Of a stretch of DNA of 64,000 bases, positions 17,893-27,423 are shown piece after piece (position 1 is the first letter of the stretch; each line of letters opens with the position of its first letter). A program made the translations under genes and the position numbers. Under the pieces are notes generated by a model, which was not told the origin of the DNA, did no database searches, and saw only the letters and a program-made list of their open reading frames with translations. This DNA comes from Cohnella herbarum (lineage in GTDB: Bacteria; Bacillota; Bacilli; Paenibacillales; Paenibacillaceae), in the NCBI RefSeq assembly GCF_012849095.1, contig NZ_CP051680.1:7498001-7562000 (forward strand), in the 5' to 3' direction.

Positions 17893-18735
17893 TTGCTTGT
17901 GTACTTAAGGGAGTTGATTCAAGATGCGTCCGGCGGTCATTACGCCATCCCCGCGTTTAACGTTTTCGGTTACGAGGATGCGGTCGCCGTTATACGGGCG
18001 GCGGAGGAATTGGATGCTCCAGTCATCCTGGCGACAAATCCGGGGGCCGTCCAACATATGCCTTTTCCTTACATCGCTCCGATTCTGACCCGATTGGCGG
18101 AAGACGCGACGGTTCCCGTCGTCGTCCATCTCGATCATGGCAAGTCTTATGAATATGTAGCGATGGCCATGGCATACGGCTATACCTCGGTCATGTTCGA
18201 CGGCTCCCAGCTCCCTTTGGAAGAAAACATTCGAGTAACAAGGGAAATCGTAAGGCTTGCGGCCATGAGAGGTATATCAACGGAAGCCGAGATCGGTTCC
18301 GTAGGTTACAGCGATCCGTCCATCCAGATGAAACACGAGTATTCCGATCCGGAGGAAGTGTTCCGGTTCGCGGAAGAAACGGGCGTCGACGCGGTCGCCG
18401 TGTCCATTGGAACCGTGCATCGAATGGAGGTCCAGGGGGCTAAGATCGATTACGATCTGCTCTCGCGCATCGAGGCAAAGGTAGCCGCTCCTCTTGTGCT
18501 GCACGGTTCGACGGGGGTGGCGGATGAAGACTTGCGCAAACTGGCAGCCACGCGAATTGCTAAAGTCAACATCGGTACCGCTCTTAGGATGGCGTTCGGC
18601 AAGAAGCTTCGGCATGAAATGGAGATTCGTCCGGATGAATACGATCGGATTCGATTGTTCAGTGAACCGATGGAAGCGGTAAAACAAGAAGCATTGCATA
18701 AATTTCGAATCCTGGGTTTAGGGAGAGACGCTTAG
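17893..18735 (+). CDS. iolJ: 6-phospho-5-dehydro-2-deoxy-D-gluconate aldolase
   Basis: The 280-residue class II (zinc) aldolase splits the IolC product into dihydroxyacetone phosphate and malonate semialdehyde. Zinc and substrate motifs are visible: [26 protein letters not shown] and LHGSTGV. It resembles fructose-bisphosphate aldolase; its place between iolC and the semialdehyde dehydrogenase sets it apart. The start is TTG after a GAAGGGGGG site; a GTG two codons later is possible. Confidence 0.92.
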   Translation: MLVYLRELIQDASGGHYAIPAFNVFGYEDAVAVIRAAEELDAPVILATNPGAVQHMPFPYIAPILTRLAEDATVPVVVHLDHGKSYEYVAMAMAYGYTSVMFDGSQLPLEENIRVTREIVRLAAMRGISTEAEIGSVGYSDPSIQMKHEYSDPEEVFRFAEETGVDAVAVSIGTVHRMEVQGAKIDYDLLSRIEAKVAAPLVLHGSTGVADEDLRKLAATRIAKVNIGTALRMAFGKKLRHEMEIRPDEYDRIRLFSEPMEAVKQEALHKFRILGLGRDA

Positions 18736-20180
18736 TGGAAAAAATATTGCAAAATTGGATCGGCGGCGCTTGGGTAGATGCGCAGACGAGCCTGGAAGAG
18801 GAAGTTCCGAATCCGGCTACCGGCCTAACGATCGCCCGCGTACCTTTGTCCACCGGAGCGGATGTCGACAAAGCGGTGCAGGCGGCCAAAGTCGCCTATA
18901 GAGAGTGGAGTAAAGTTCCAGTCCCGCGCCGCGCTCGCATTTTGTTTAAGTATCAACAACTGCTCGTTCAGCACTGGGACGAATTGGCCCGGCTCGTGAC
19001 GATCGAGAACGGCAAGAGTTACGGAGAGGCTCACGGAGAAGTACTGCGCGGAATCGAATGCGTGGAATTCGCCGCTGGCGTTCCCACTCTGATGATGGGC
19101 TCGACTCTCCCCGACATCGCGACCGGTATCGAATCGTCGATGTATCGTTACCCGATCGGAGTCGTAGGGGGGATTACGCCCTTTAACTTTCCGATGATGG
19201 TTCCATGCTGGATGTTCCCGCTCGCCATCGCTTGCGGCAATACGTTCGTGCTCAAGCCTTCCGAACGCACGCCGCTCTTGGCGATTCGGTTGGCCGAATT
19301 GTTCAAGGAAGCGGGATTGCCGGACGGCGTACTCAATATCGTTCATGGTTCCCGAGACGTGGTGAACGGAATATTGGAGCATCCCGATATTGCCGCCGTC
19401 TCCTTCGTTGGCTCGCAACCGGTCGCTGAATATGTCTACAAAACGGCAGCCGCGCACGGCAAACGGGTACAGGCGCTAGGCGGAGCCAAAAACCACTCCA
19501 TCGTGCTGCCGGACGCGGATCTGGCTCTAGCGGTGAAGGAGATCACGAATGCGGCTTTCGGATCGGCCGGGGAACGTTGTATGGCTTGTTCGGTAGTCGT
19601 CGCCGTTGGAGCAGTAGCCGATGAATTGGTCGAACGGTTAACGGATACGGCCAAGAAGCTTACGATCGGGAACGGATTGGAGAACAGCGTTTTTCTGGGC
19701 CCCGTCATTAGGGAATCCAATAAAGCGAGGGCCGTCCATTATATCGAGAAAGGGATCGAAGAGGGAGCCTCTCTCGTATTGGACGGCAGGGAGCACGAAG
19801 CCTTCGGGAAATCCGGTTTTTTTATCGGCCCTACGATATTCGATCATGCAAAATACGGCATGAACATATGGACCGACGAAATATTCGCTCCTATTCTGCA
19901 GGTCGTAAGAGTCGGGTCGTTGGAGGAAGCGATCGAACTTGCCAATCAATCCGAATTTGCCAATGGCGCCTGCATTTTTACCGATAGCGCAAAAGCCGTA
20001 CGCGAATTTCGGGAAGCGATCGATGCGGGGATGCTTGGCATTAACGTCGGCGTGCCGGCTCCCATGGCCTTCTTCCCCTTTTCGGGTTATAAGAAATCAT
20101 TCTATGGAGATCTTCACGCCAACGGAAAGGACGGAGTTGAATTTTATACGCGCAAGAAGATGGTTGTCGCCCGCTATTAG
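18735..20180 (+). CDS. mmsA: CoA-acylating methylmalonate/malonate-semialdehyde dehydrogenase
   Basis: The 481-residue aldehyde dehydrogenase (IolA/MmsA) converts malonate semialdehyde to acetyl-CoA and CO2 with CoA and NAD+. The catalytic cysteine is in [11 protein letters not shown] (about residue 283), and [14 protein letters not shown] and [10 protein letters not shown] are NAD-binding segments. It starts at GTG sharing one base with the iolJ stop. This closes the pathway: the operon gives dihydroxyacetone phosphate, acetyl-CoA and CO2 from myo-inositol. Confidence 0.95.
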   Translation: MEKILQNWIGGAWVDAQTSLEEEVPNPATGLTIARVPLSTGADVDKAVQAAKVAYREWSKVPVPRRARILFKYQQLLVQHWDELARLVTIENGKSYGEAHGEVLRGIECVEFAAGVPTLMMGSTLPDIATGIESSMYRYPIGVVGGITPFNFPMMVPCWMFPLAIACGNTFVLKPSERTPLLAIRLAELFKEAGLPDGVLNIVHGSRDVVNGILEHPDIAAVSFVGSQPVAEYVYKTAAAHGKRVQALGGAKNHSIVLPDADLALAVKEITNAAFGSAGERCMACSVVVAVGAVADELVERLTDTAKKLTIGNGLENSVFLGPVIRESNKARAVHYIEKGIEEGASLVLDGREHEAFGKSGFFIGPTIFDHAKYGMNIWTDEIFAPILQVVRVGSLEEAIELANQSEFANGACIFTDSAKAVREFREAIDAGMLGINVGVPAPMAFFPFSGYKKSFYGDLHANGKDGVEFYTRKKMVVARY

Positions 20181-20199
20181 AGCTTCAGTTAAAAAAAGA

Positions 20200-20264
20200 A
20201 CAATTTGTTAAAAGGAATTTGGCTGTCTATGATGAATATAACCAAATTCACGACACAATTTGTT
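20200..20264. repeat. Repeated ACAATTTGTT upstream of the LacI gene
   Basis: ACAATTTGTT occurs at 20200-20209 and 20255-20264, with an inverted repeat GAATTTGG..CCAAATTC between them. Spacing of 55 bases would allow looping. Possible promoter-proximal regulatory sites; nothing firmer can be said. Confidence 0.35.
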
Positions 20265-20285
20265 TCGATAGCTGGAGGGAACCCC

Positions 20286-21290
20286 ATGGCAACCATTTAT
20301 GACATCGCCAAAGAAGCCAACGTCTCGATCGCAACGGTCTCCAAAGTCATCAATCAAAATGGCAGAATCAGCGATAAGACCAGAAAACGGGTGTCGGACA
20401 TTATGAAGAGGCTGAATTATCAGCCAAGCATGGTGGCTTCCGCGCTTACCAAAAAAAGAACGTATACGATCGGTTTGCTTATTCCCGATCTGGCGAACCC
20501 GTTCTTTGCCGAAATCGCCAGAAGCGTTGAAGATCGCGCGCATGAGCTCGGGTTCAATTTAGTCATATGCAATACGGACAACGACTCGGTCAAAGAAGAA
20601 AGCTACACCGTTCTTCTTAAGCAGAAGGGCGTCGATGGCATCATCTTGGCAACAGGAGCCCACAACAACGCTATCTTAAAAAAGCTGCTTCATCAGAAGC
20701 AAGTGATCGCCGTAATCGCCCGGGATATGCCTTCTCTGGCCGTGGATACCGTACTGGTTGACGACTTTCTGGGCGGTTACCTTGCGGCCAACCATCTGAT
20801 CGAGCTCGGGCATCGCAGTATCGCGGTCATTACGGAGAAGTTCGAAGTAATGAGCAGCCGGGAGCGGGTACGAGGTTACCGGCAGGCGATCGAGGAGGCC
20901 GGCCTGCTTTTCGAGGAAAAATGGGTTAGGGTCAGTTCCTTCCAGGTTCAGGACGGGAAAGCGACCGCAGGGCTTCTGCTCGACGAAGACAATCCGCCGA
21001 CGGCGATATTCGCTTGCAATGATCTGCTGGCGATCGGCGCTATCCAAGCTGCCCGGGAACGGGGATTATCGGTACCTAGAGACTTGTCGGTCGTGGGGTT
21101 CGATAACACGATATTGGCGACGATCATCGACCCGCCGTTAACAACGATTGCTCAACCGATTCAAGAACTCGGAAAACAAATCGTCGATCTCATCTCCCAA
21201 GAGATCAACGAGAAAAAAACTTCGAAGCAACGTCTTGTCTTATTGCCGGAGCTCGTAGTCCGGGGTTCGACTGGAAAGTTGATTCCATAG
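20286..21290 (+). CDS. LacI-family transcriptional regulator, probable inositol regulator
   Basis: The 334-residue protein has an N-terminal LacI helix-turn-helix (ATIYDIAKEANVSIATVSKV, hinge near residue 50) and a periplasmic-binding-like sensor domain (YTIGLLIPDLANPFFAEIA to TTIAQPIQELG). The ATG at 20286 is chosen because CTGGAGGG lies before it and the homologous start is MATIYDIA; upstream in-frame codons add an unrelated leader. It sits between the iol operon and the PTP phytase operon. Palindromic boxes with a TAAGCGCTTA core lie before both, so it probably represses both and is released by an inositol-related ligand. Those boxes resemble CcpA cre sites, so assignment is not exclusive. 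Confidence 0.92.
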   Translation: MATIYDIAKEANVSIATVSKVINQNGRISDKTRKRVSDIMKRLNYQPSMVASALTKKRTYTIGLLIPDLANPFFAEIARSVEDRAHELGFNLVICNTDNDSVKEESYTVLLKQKGVDGIILATGAHNNAILKKLLHQKQVIAVIARDMPSLAVDTVLVDDFLGGYLAANHLIELGHRSIAVITEKFEVMSSRERVRGYRQAIEEAGLLFEEKWVRVSSFQVQDGKATAGLLLDEDNPPTAIFACNDLLAIGAIQAARERGLSVPRDLSVVGFDNTILATIIDPPLTTIAQPIQELGKQIVDLISQEINEKKTSKQRLVLLPELVVRGSTGKLIP

Positions 21291-21330
21291 GTAAGGAAGC
21301 GGCTCGGAAAAAGAACCGCCTCGCGTTTTG

Positions 21331-21344
21331 GGTAAGCGCTTACT
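21331..21344 (+). promoter_or_regulatory. Perfect palindromic LacI-type operator before the PTP phytase operon
   Basis: GTAAGCGCTTAC (21332-21343) is a perfect 12-bp palindrome located 37 bases before the phytase start. It is the best-formed member of the box family at 11776, 12129 and 13220. Confidence 0.65.
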
Positions 21345-21379
21345 TTAAGATATTGAGAAGAAAGGTGTTGCTTGTTCAT

Positions 21380-22252
21380 ATGAACGAACCGCTCTTAATC
21401 ATTGAAGCAGCCAATACGGATGATCTTCCGTTGAGGTTCCGATCGACTTCTTCTCCGCTCGCAAACGATTCCGGGAAAACTCCCGAGATGCATGGCTTTT
21501 CGGAATTGAGAATGTCCGGCAGCGGCCAATTCTCCCAACGCGGACTCCGCAGGATCAGGCGAGAGATCGGGGATACTCGCGCAATCGTGGTGGACTTAAG
21601 GCAAGAGAGTCATGGCTTCGTGAACGGAATCGCGGTTTGTTGGTTTGGAAAGCACAACAACGCCAACAAGGGATTAACTAGCGAGGAAGTACTGTTGGAG
21701 GAAGACCGCAGATTCGGGTTCCTCAAGGATGCGGCCGCTTTTAACTTCGACTATTTGGAAGGGAAATCGGCGCTCCGCATCGACGAACCCGTCGTTCATC
21801 CCAAAGCCATTTATTCGGAACAAGAAATGGTTTTGCAGGAAGGCTTCGACTATATCCGCTTCTTCGTTACCGACCATCATCGGCCATCCGATGAAGAAGT
21901 AGACCGTTTTATCGCTTTTTCGACTTCGCTTCCGGTATCGAACTGGCTTCATTTTCACTGTCGTGGCGGAGTCGGACGCACTTCCTCCTTTATGCTAATG
22001 CACGATATGTTACGCAATGCGAAATTCGTGAATTTCGAAGAACTGCTTAGACGTCACGTCCTGAACGGGGGACGCGATATGTACCGGCTCCACCCGGATC
22101 GCGGGAATTACAAGAACGCACCTGCCCTAGAGAGAATTGCTTTCATCGAAACCTTCTACCGCTATTGCGTCGATAACCAAGACGAATTCGTTACGACTTG
22201 GTCGCAATGGCTGAATACCCGACAATCCGACATCAATGTTAAACAATCATAG
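21380..22252 (+). CDS. Cysteine phytase (PTP-like inositol polyphosphatase), cytoplasmic
   Basis: The 290-residue protein has the CX5R phosphatase loop HCRGGVGRTSS (nucleophile Cys194, Arg200) and an upstream acid-loop aspartate in VTDHHRPSDE (Asp165). LPLRFRSTSS near the N-terminus also fits bacterial PTP-like phytases of the Selenomonas PhyA type. Those enzymes are usually secreted, but this one shows no signal peptide, so it should act inside the cell. It lies between the LacI gene and an ABC importer. ATG at 21380 is preferred, though TTG or GTG codons at 21353-21368 are possible. It could act on other inositol phosphates or a phosphoprotein; context favours inositol phosphates. Confidence 0.8.
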   Translation: MNEPLLIIEAANTDDLPLRFRSTSSPLANDSGKTPEMHGFSELRMSGSGQFSQRGLRRIRREIGDTRAIVVDLRQESHGFVNGIAVCWFGKHNNANKGLTSEEVLLEEDRRFGFLKDAAAFNFDYLEGKSALRIDEPVVHPKAIYSEQEMVLQEGFDYIRFFVTDHHRPSDEEVDRFIAFSTSLPVSNWLHFHCRGGVGRTSSFMLMHDMLRNAKFVNFEELLRRHVLNGGRDMYRLHPDRGNYKNAPALERIAFIETFYRYCVDNQDEFVTTWSQWLNTRQSDINVKQS

Positions 22253-22286
22253 ATCATGTAATAAAAAGAAAAGGGAGGAATTAACA

Positions 22287-23555
22287 ATGTCAAGAAATAA
22301 GAGCTTAAGAGGAAAACTAACTTTGGTCGCAATCGTAGTCCTGATGTTGGTTATGACGGCATGCGGCGGGAATTCGAAAGAGTCGGCCAACGCAAGTGAA
22401 GGCGCGGAATCAAGCCCCAGCTCCAGTGAGAACGGCAGCTCGGACGGCAATGCCGCACCGGACTCCGATAATCCTAACGCGCAATGGGCGTTGGATGTGG
22501 GCCTCGACAAAACCGAAACGACCGACGAGCTTTACGAGTTGGCTAAGAAAGAGGGAAAAGTCGTTGTTTATTCCCAGTCCAGCCGGATCAAGGACGTCAA
22601 AGCTTCTTTCGAAGAAAAATATCCGGGCATTACCGTCGAAGGATACAAGATGAGTTCTCCTGAAATCGTAGAAAAGGTCATCCGCGAGCAAGAGTCCAAA
22701 GTGTGGAACTCGGACGTTATCTTCGTTAAAGATTCCAGCGGTTCCGTCTCGAACGAGATGATCAAGAAAGGCATGGTGCATAAGTACTTGCCGACGGATA
22801 TCCAGTCCACGATGATGGAGCCGTTCAAATCGTCTTCTCCCGGCTTGGTTATGTACTTCTCCGTTAGGACGATTTATTACAACAACGAAGTTTACGACGA
22901 ACCGCCGATTACCAACTGGTGGGATTTGACCGATCCGAAATGGAAGGGCAAAGTGCTGGTAGACGATCCGATTCAATCTTCCGATACGATGGATTTATTT
23001 TTATCGTTCGTGCAACATGCCGATGAAATGGCTGAAGCTTACAAAGAAAAGTTCGGCAAGGAAATCGTGCTCGACGGCACGGATAACGCTGGCTATGAAT
23101 TTTTCAAGCAATTGTTCGCTAACGACGTCGTCTTAGTGAAGTCGAGCGACGAAGCGGTTGAAGCCGTTGGAGCGAAAGGCCAGGACAATCCGCCGATCGC
23201 GATCGCCGCGGCCAGCAAGCTGCGGGAAGTCGAGGAGAAAGGCTTGAAGGTCGGCGCTTCATGGGAAGTTAAACCGCGTCTTTCCGTCAAAGGCCCCGCG
23301 TATCTTTACGTGACTAACGAAGCGGAGCATCCGAATGCCGCCAAACTGTTCATTCGTTGGATGGCCGGCGAAGTAGACGGTACCGGCAAAGGGTTCGAAC
23401 CTTACAACGTTTCGGGTTCGTATTCCACTAGACCCAATGTCGTCCGCGAGGATAATGTCCCGCTCGACCAGCTAAAGCTTTGGGACTACGATTCCGATTA
23501 TTTCTATAACAACTATGTGAAATTCAGGGAGTTTTGGATTAAAAGCGTAAGCTAA
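22287..23555 (+). CDS. ABC importer substrate-binding lipoprotein, FbpA/AfuA type
   Basis: The 422-residue protein has a lipobox (VMTAC, Cys26), a Ser/Asn-rich tether and a binding-protein domain of the iron/phosphonate/hexose-phosphate class (KKEGKVVVYSQSSR, ITNWWDLTDPKWKGKV, then EHPNAAKLFIRWM). AfuA, a member of the same class, binds sugar phosphates rather than iron. Next to a cytoplasmic phytase and an IMPase, phosphorylated inositol is the likely ligand, but this is inference; iron, thiamine or polyamine are alternatives. Start chosen at the ATG after GGGAGG. Confidence 0.82.
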   Translation: MSRNKSLRGKLTLVAIVVLMLVMTACGGNSKESANASEGAESSPSSSENGSSDGNAAPDSDNPNAQWALDVGLDKTETTDELYELAKKEGKVVVYSQSSRIKDVKASFEEKYPGITVEGYKMSSPEIVEKVIREQESKVWNSDVIFVKDSSGSVSNEMIKKGMVHKYLPTDIQSTMMEPFKSSSPGLVMYFSVRTIYYNNEVYDEPPITNWWDLTDPKWKGKVLVDDPIQSSDTMDLFLSFVQHADEMAEAYKEKFGKEIVLDGTDNAGYEFFKQLFANDVVLVKSSDEAVEAVGAKGQDNPPIAIAAASKLREVEEKGLKVGASWEVKPRLSVKGPAYLYVTNEAEHPNAAKLFIRWMAGEVDGTGKGFEPYNVSGSYSTRPNVVREDNVPLDQLKLWDYDSDYFYNNYVKFREFWIKSVS

Positions 23556-23585
23556 AAAGAGACTTGAAACGGAGTGTCAGAAACC

Positions 23586-24470
23586 ATGCTGGGTTATTCG
23601 CTTCAGAGTCCCGTATTTCTAGGAAAGTTGAGCAAGGAAACGCCACATGATTTAATCGCGCGTTACGAATCGATAGAGTCGTTCCTAAGCTCGCTGAGGT
23701 CCGGCGGGATCGACTCTATCGAAATCAGAATACTTCCCCGCGGCGCCGATGAACGGTCGTACCGGGATTTGATCAAGATCGTCTGGGACATGGGATTTCA
23801 ACTGACGGTTCACGGACATGTCGCGGGGGAGCATCCAGGGGAAACATTCGTTGAAGCTTACCCGTCGATGCGTTATATTCTTAACCATTTTCACGAATAC
23901 CAGGAAGGTTTGACAATGACGCTTCATGCCTTTGAAGCGAAACAAGGCAATAGGGAAGAGTTGCGCCGTCGAACGGTCGGACTTCTTCGCGAATGGTCCT
24001 CGATGCTTCAAGCGGACGATTTGCCTATTCGGTTAGCATTGGAAAACAATCGGCGTAAATCAAGCAAAGCGGATCCGGGGGATTGTATCGACGGCGTGCT
24101 TAGCATGGTGAATGAAGTAAGCAGCCCTTATGTCGGGATATGTTGGGACATGGGACATTATTATTCGAACTTGCTTACCGCCAGTAAGCTGGAGTTTCCT
24201 CCCGAGGAACCGCTGATGAAGCTCCCGCCTTCCGCTTTCTTGGAAAGCGCTTACCATACCCACATCCATGGTCTAGGCCCATCCGGAACGCATAACGCGT
24301 TAACGGAACGGAACAGTCTTCCCTTGGAGCACTACGTCGATGCTTTAAAACAAGCGAACTATCAAGGCGTCTACAATTTGGAGCTCACTTTGGACAAATT
24401 CGACGCCGATCGGTCGATGAGCGATCATATTGCGGCATCGGTCCAACGATTAAAGGAGGCCAAGGCTTGA
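23586..24470 (+). CDS. TIM-barrel sugar-phosphate isomerase/epimerase (IolE/IolI-like fold)
   Basis: The 294-residue protein is an AP-endonuclease-2-type TIM barrel. The expected metal ligands are visible as Glu in LALENNR, Asp and His in CWDMGHYY, His in THIHGLG and Glu in NLELTLD, the E-D-H-E set of IolE/IolI-like enzymes. It is distinct from IolE at 15135. ATG at 23586 is preferred because GGAG lies 11 bases upstream, while a GTG at 23574 would sit inside that site. It is embedded between binding protein and permease, so it probably isomerises the imported compound, for example an inositol or inosose stereoisomer. Reaction unknown. Confidence 0.75.
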   Translation: MLGYSLQSPVFLGKLSKETPHDLIARYESIESFLSSLRSGGIDSIEIRILPRGADERSYRDLIKIVWDMGFQLTVHGHVAGEHPGETFVEAYPSMRYILNHFHEYQEGLTMTLHAFEAKQGNREELRRRTVGLLREWSSMLQADDLPIRLALENNRRKSSKADPGDCIDGVLSMVNEVSSPYVGICWDMGHYYSNLLTASKLEFPPEEPLMKLPPSAFLESAYHTHIHGLGPSGTHNALTERNSLPLEHYVDALKQANYQGVYNLELTLDKFDADRSMSDHIAASVQRLKEAKA

Positions 24471-26302
24471 ACAAGATCGAGTTTACGAAACCTACCGCAA
24501 AATTACGCACGAATAGGACGTTAAACATTCTAAAAGGCATTTTATCGAACCCCGTGCACGTGATCAGTATCGTATCGATCGTTTTCCTAGTGTACGCGAT
24601 CGTGCTGCCGATGTGGGAGATCATTTCCCACACCTTCACCTGGCATCCGGAGGACGTTAGAGCGACGAGCGAGGCGGTGCCCGGCAAGTTCACATTCTAC
24701 CATTGGATCTACGTTCTTCGCAGCGAGATCAGCGAGTCGATATTCTATAAGCCGATGCTGCATTCCATCCAAATCGCGATTACCGTATCGATATTCGCCA
24801 TGATTCTCGGCGGGGGACTGGCTTGGCTGCTTACCCGTTCGGATATTCCCTTCAAGAAGGCCATAGGCGTCTTGGCAATCATTCCCTACATGCTGCCTTC
24901 CTGGATCAAAACCTTCGCATGGCTGGTCGTGTTCAAGAACGATCGGGTAGGCGGCAATCCCGGCCTATTGCAATCCGTATTCGGCATCAATCCTCCCGAC
25001 TGGGTATCGTACGGATTTCTGCCGATTTCCTTAACCTTGATCGCGCACTACTTCGTTTTCTTCTATTTGCTGATCGCGGTAGCTTTGAGTTCCATTAATA
25101 GCAGCTTGGAGGAGACGGCTGAAATAATGGGGGCAAGAAGATTCACGACGATGAGGAAAATCACTTTTCCTCTCGTTCTGCCGGCGATCATGTCTGCGTT
25201 CATCCTTACCTTCTCCAAGACGATGGGAACGTTCGGACCAGCGGCATTCCTCGGATTACCCGTCAAATACTATACGATATCGACGATGCTGTACGGCAGC
25301 ATGCGAAACCGAATGATATCCGATGCGTATGTGCTCAGCTTGATCCTGATCGGAATTTCCGCGATCACGATCTACATTAACCAGCGCGCGTTGGGCAAGC
25401 GCAAGAGCTATGCCACGATCGGGGGCAAAGACGCAAGAAAGAACTTAACCCCCCTAGGAAAGTGGAGATATCCGATTCTCGGCGGCGTTACGTTGTTCTT
25501 GTTCGCCGCGGCGGTCTTTCCGATCTTGCTCTTGTTGATGCAATCCTTCATGTTGAACGAAGGAGATTATAGCTTCGGTAACTTCACGACGCATTTCTGG
25601 AACGGCGAATCCAATTCCCACATCGCTTCGGGCGAGGTCGGAGTACTTAAGAACGATCACATCGGACAGGCGCTGAGCAACTCGCTCAAGGTAGCCTTTA
25701 TCGGAGCCGGAGCGGCGTCGCTAATCGGGCTGATCTTCGGTTACATCATCACCAAGTCGAGAAAGACGCTCTCTTCCAAAATGGTAGAACAGCTGTCGTT
25801 TTTGCCTTATTTGATTCCCGGAATCTCTCTGTCGGCCATCTATCTTTCCATGTTCGCCCAACCTAAGTTTCTGATGCCGGCTCTGTACGGAACGTTAGGC
25901 ATCATCATTCTCATTACCATCGTTAAGGAGCTTCCGTTCGCGACAAGGGCCGGAACGAGCACGATGTTCCAGATCAGCGGCGAGTTGGAGGAGGCGGCCG
26001 TCATCCAAGGAGCGGGCTGGTTCAGGCGGTTTATCCGAATTATCGTGCCTTTAAGCTGGAAAGGGGTCGTGAGCGCATTTTTGCTCCTGTTCATAGGAGC
26101 GATGAAAGAATTGGATTTGATCATTCTATTGATTACGCCCAAGACAGGAACATTAACGACGCTTACGTTCGAATATGCGGACAAAGGATACCAGCAGTAT
26201 TCCGATGCGATCATACTGATCATCGTCGCGATTATCCTTACGACGCATTTCTTGGCGACAAAATTCGCAAAAGCCGACATTTCCAAAGGCATTGGAGGAT
26301 AA
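24467..26302 (+). CDS. ABC importer permease, fused double-domain (FbpB/AfuB type)
   Basis: The 611-residue protein holds two complete permease domains with about twelve membrane helices. Each has an ATPase-contact loop: LEETAEIMGARRFTTM (about residue 210) and LEEAAVIQGAGWFRRF (about 505). Such fused permeases are typical of iron, thiamine and hexose-phosphate importers. It starts at TTG overlapping the upstream stop, with AAAGGAGG before it. It forms a full importer with the binding protein at 22287 and the ATPase at 26304. Confidence 0.9.
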   Translation: MNKIEFTKPTAKLRTNRTLNILKGILSNPVHVISIVSIVFLVYAIVLPMWEIISHTFTWHPEDVRATSEAVPGKFTFYHWIYVLRSEISESIFYKPMLHSIQIAITVSIFAMILGGGLAWLLTRSDIPFKKAIGVLAIIPYMLPSWIKTFAWLVVFKNDRVGGNPGLLQSVFGINPPDWVSYGFLPISLTLIAHYFVFFYLLIAVALSSINSSLEETAEIMGARRFTTMRKITFPLVLPAIMSAFILTFSKTMGTFGPAAFLGLPVKYYTISTMLYGSMRNRMISDAYVLSLILIGISAITIYINQRALGKRKSYATIGGKDARKNLTPLGKWRYPILGGVTLFLFAAAVFPILLLLMQSFMLNEGDYSFGNFTTHFWNGESNSHIASGEVGVLKNDHIGQALSNSLKVAFIGAGAASLIGLIFGYIITKSRKTLSSKMVEQLSFLPYLIPGISLSAIYLSMFAQPKFLMPALYGTLGIIILITIVKELPFATRAGTSTMFQISGELEEAAVIQGAGWFRRFIRIIVPLSWKGVVSAFLLLFIGAMKELDLIILLITPKTGTLTTLTFEYADKGYQQYSDAIILIIVAIILTTHFLATKFAKADISKGIGG

Positions 26303-26303
26303 C

Positions 26304-27410
26304 ATGAGCAGAATCGAGCTAAAAGGGATCAATAAGTATTTCGACAAAAACCATATTCTGAAAGACCTGAACCTCGTGATCGAGGATGGGGATTTCATGA
26401 CCCTTCTTGGTCCTTCAGGCTGCGGCAAGACGACTACGCTCCGGGTCATCACTGGGCTTGAGAATCCGGAGCAAGGAATCATTACGATCAACGATAAGGA
26501 AATGGTTCACGGAGAAAACCACTTCTACGCCGCCCCGTCCAAGCGAGGATTAAACTTGGTTTTCCAGAGCTATGCATTGTGGCCTCATATGACCGTGTAC
26601 GAGAATGTGGCTTTCGGATTGAATATGCAGAGGGTATCGAAGACGAAAACTCGAGAGAGAGTCGAGAACGCCTTAGAACGGATGCGGATATTACCTTATA
26701 AGGACCGTTATCCGTCCGAATTGTCCGGGGGGCAGCAGCAGAGGGTCGCCATAGCCCGTGCGATCGTAACGGAGCCGAAAATATTGCTTCTCGACGAGCC
26801 GTTGTCCAATCTGGACGCCAAGCTCCGCTTGGATATGAGAGCCGAACTGAAGCGTCTCCATCGCGAATTGAAAACGACGATCATTTACGTGACGCACGAC
26901 CAGGTCGAAGCGCTTACGATGTCGACGAAGATCGCCGTTTTCTTCGAAGGAAATTTGGTTCAGGTAGGCTCTCCGAAAGAAATCTATCATTGTCCGTCCG
27001 ACATTCGGGTTGCCGACTTCATCGGAAATCCGAAAATCAACTTCGTGGACGCCGATGCCGCCGCTTACAGTGATTCGCTTCGGGTCGAATCGGCGATAGG
27101 CACGCTTGCGATTCCGAACCGTCAACCGTTTAACGGAAAAGCGGTACTTTCGATTTATCCGGAAGACATTCGAATTTCGACGGAACGGACGGAGACCGGG
27201 ATCCCTTGCATCGTAGACTCCGTTCTCCCCGCAGGTTCGGAAACGCTGATCCAAATGTCGGCGGAAGGAAATATAAGCCTTCTAGCCAAGATGATCGGCG
27301 AGATTGATCTGGAGATCGGCAAACCGGTATGGATCGCCTTCCCCCTCGAGAAAGTGAACGTATACGACAAAGAAACCGGAAAACTGGTTGCTCGATCGTT
27401 ATCGAGCTGA
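26304..27410 (+). CDS. ABC importer ATPase, FbpC/AfuC type
   Basis: The 368-residue protein has a Walker A (GPSGCGKTT, about residues 35-43), signature LSGGQQQR, Walker B ILLLDEPLSNLD, switch histidine in VTHDQ, and a C-terminal TOBE-like regulatory region. The ATG at 26304 follows GGAGGATAAC, and the ribosome site overlaps the permease end. Unlike the sugar importers at 47 and 61 kb, this system brings its own ATPase, so it is self-sufficient. Confidence 0.95.
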   Translation: MSRIELKGINKYFDKNHILKDLNLVIEDGDFMTLLGPSGCGKTTTLRVITGLENPEQGIITINDKEMVHGENHFYAAPSKRGLNLVFQSYALWPHMTVYENVAFGLNMQRVSKTKTRERVENALERMRILPYKDRYPSELSGGQQQRVAIARAIVTEPKILLLDEPLSNLDAKLRLDMRAELKRLHRELKTTIIYVTHDQVEALTMSTKIAVFFEGNLVQVGSPKEIYHCPSDIRVADFIGNPKINFVDADAAAYSDSLRVESAIGTLAIPNRQPFNGKAVLSIYPEDIRISTERTETGIPCIVDSVLPAGSETLIQMSAEGNISLLAKMIGEIDLEIGKPVWIAFPLEKVNVYDKETGKLVARSLSS

Positions 27411-27423
27411 AGGGGAGAACGCC

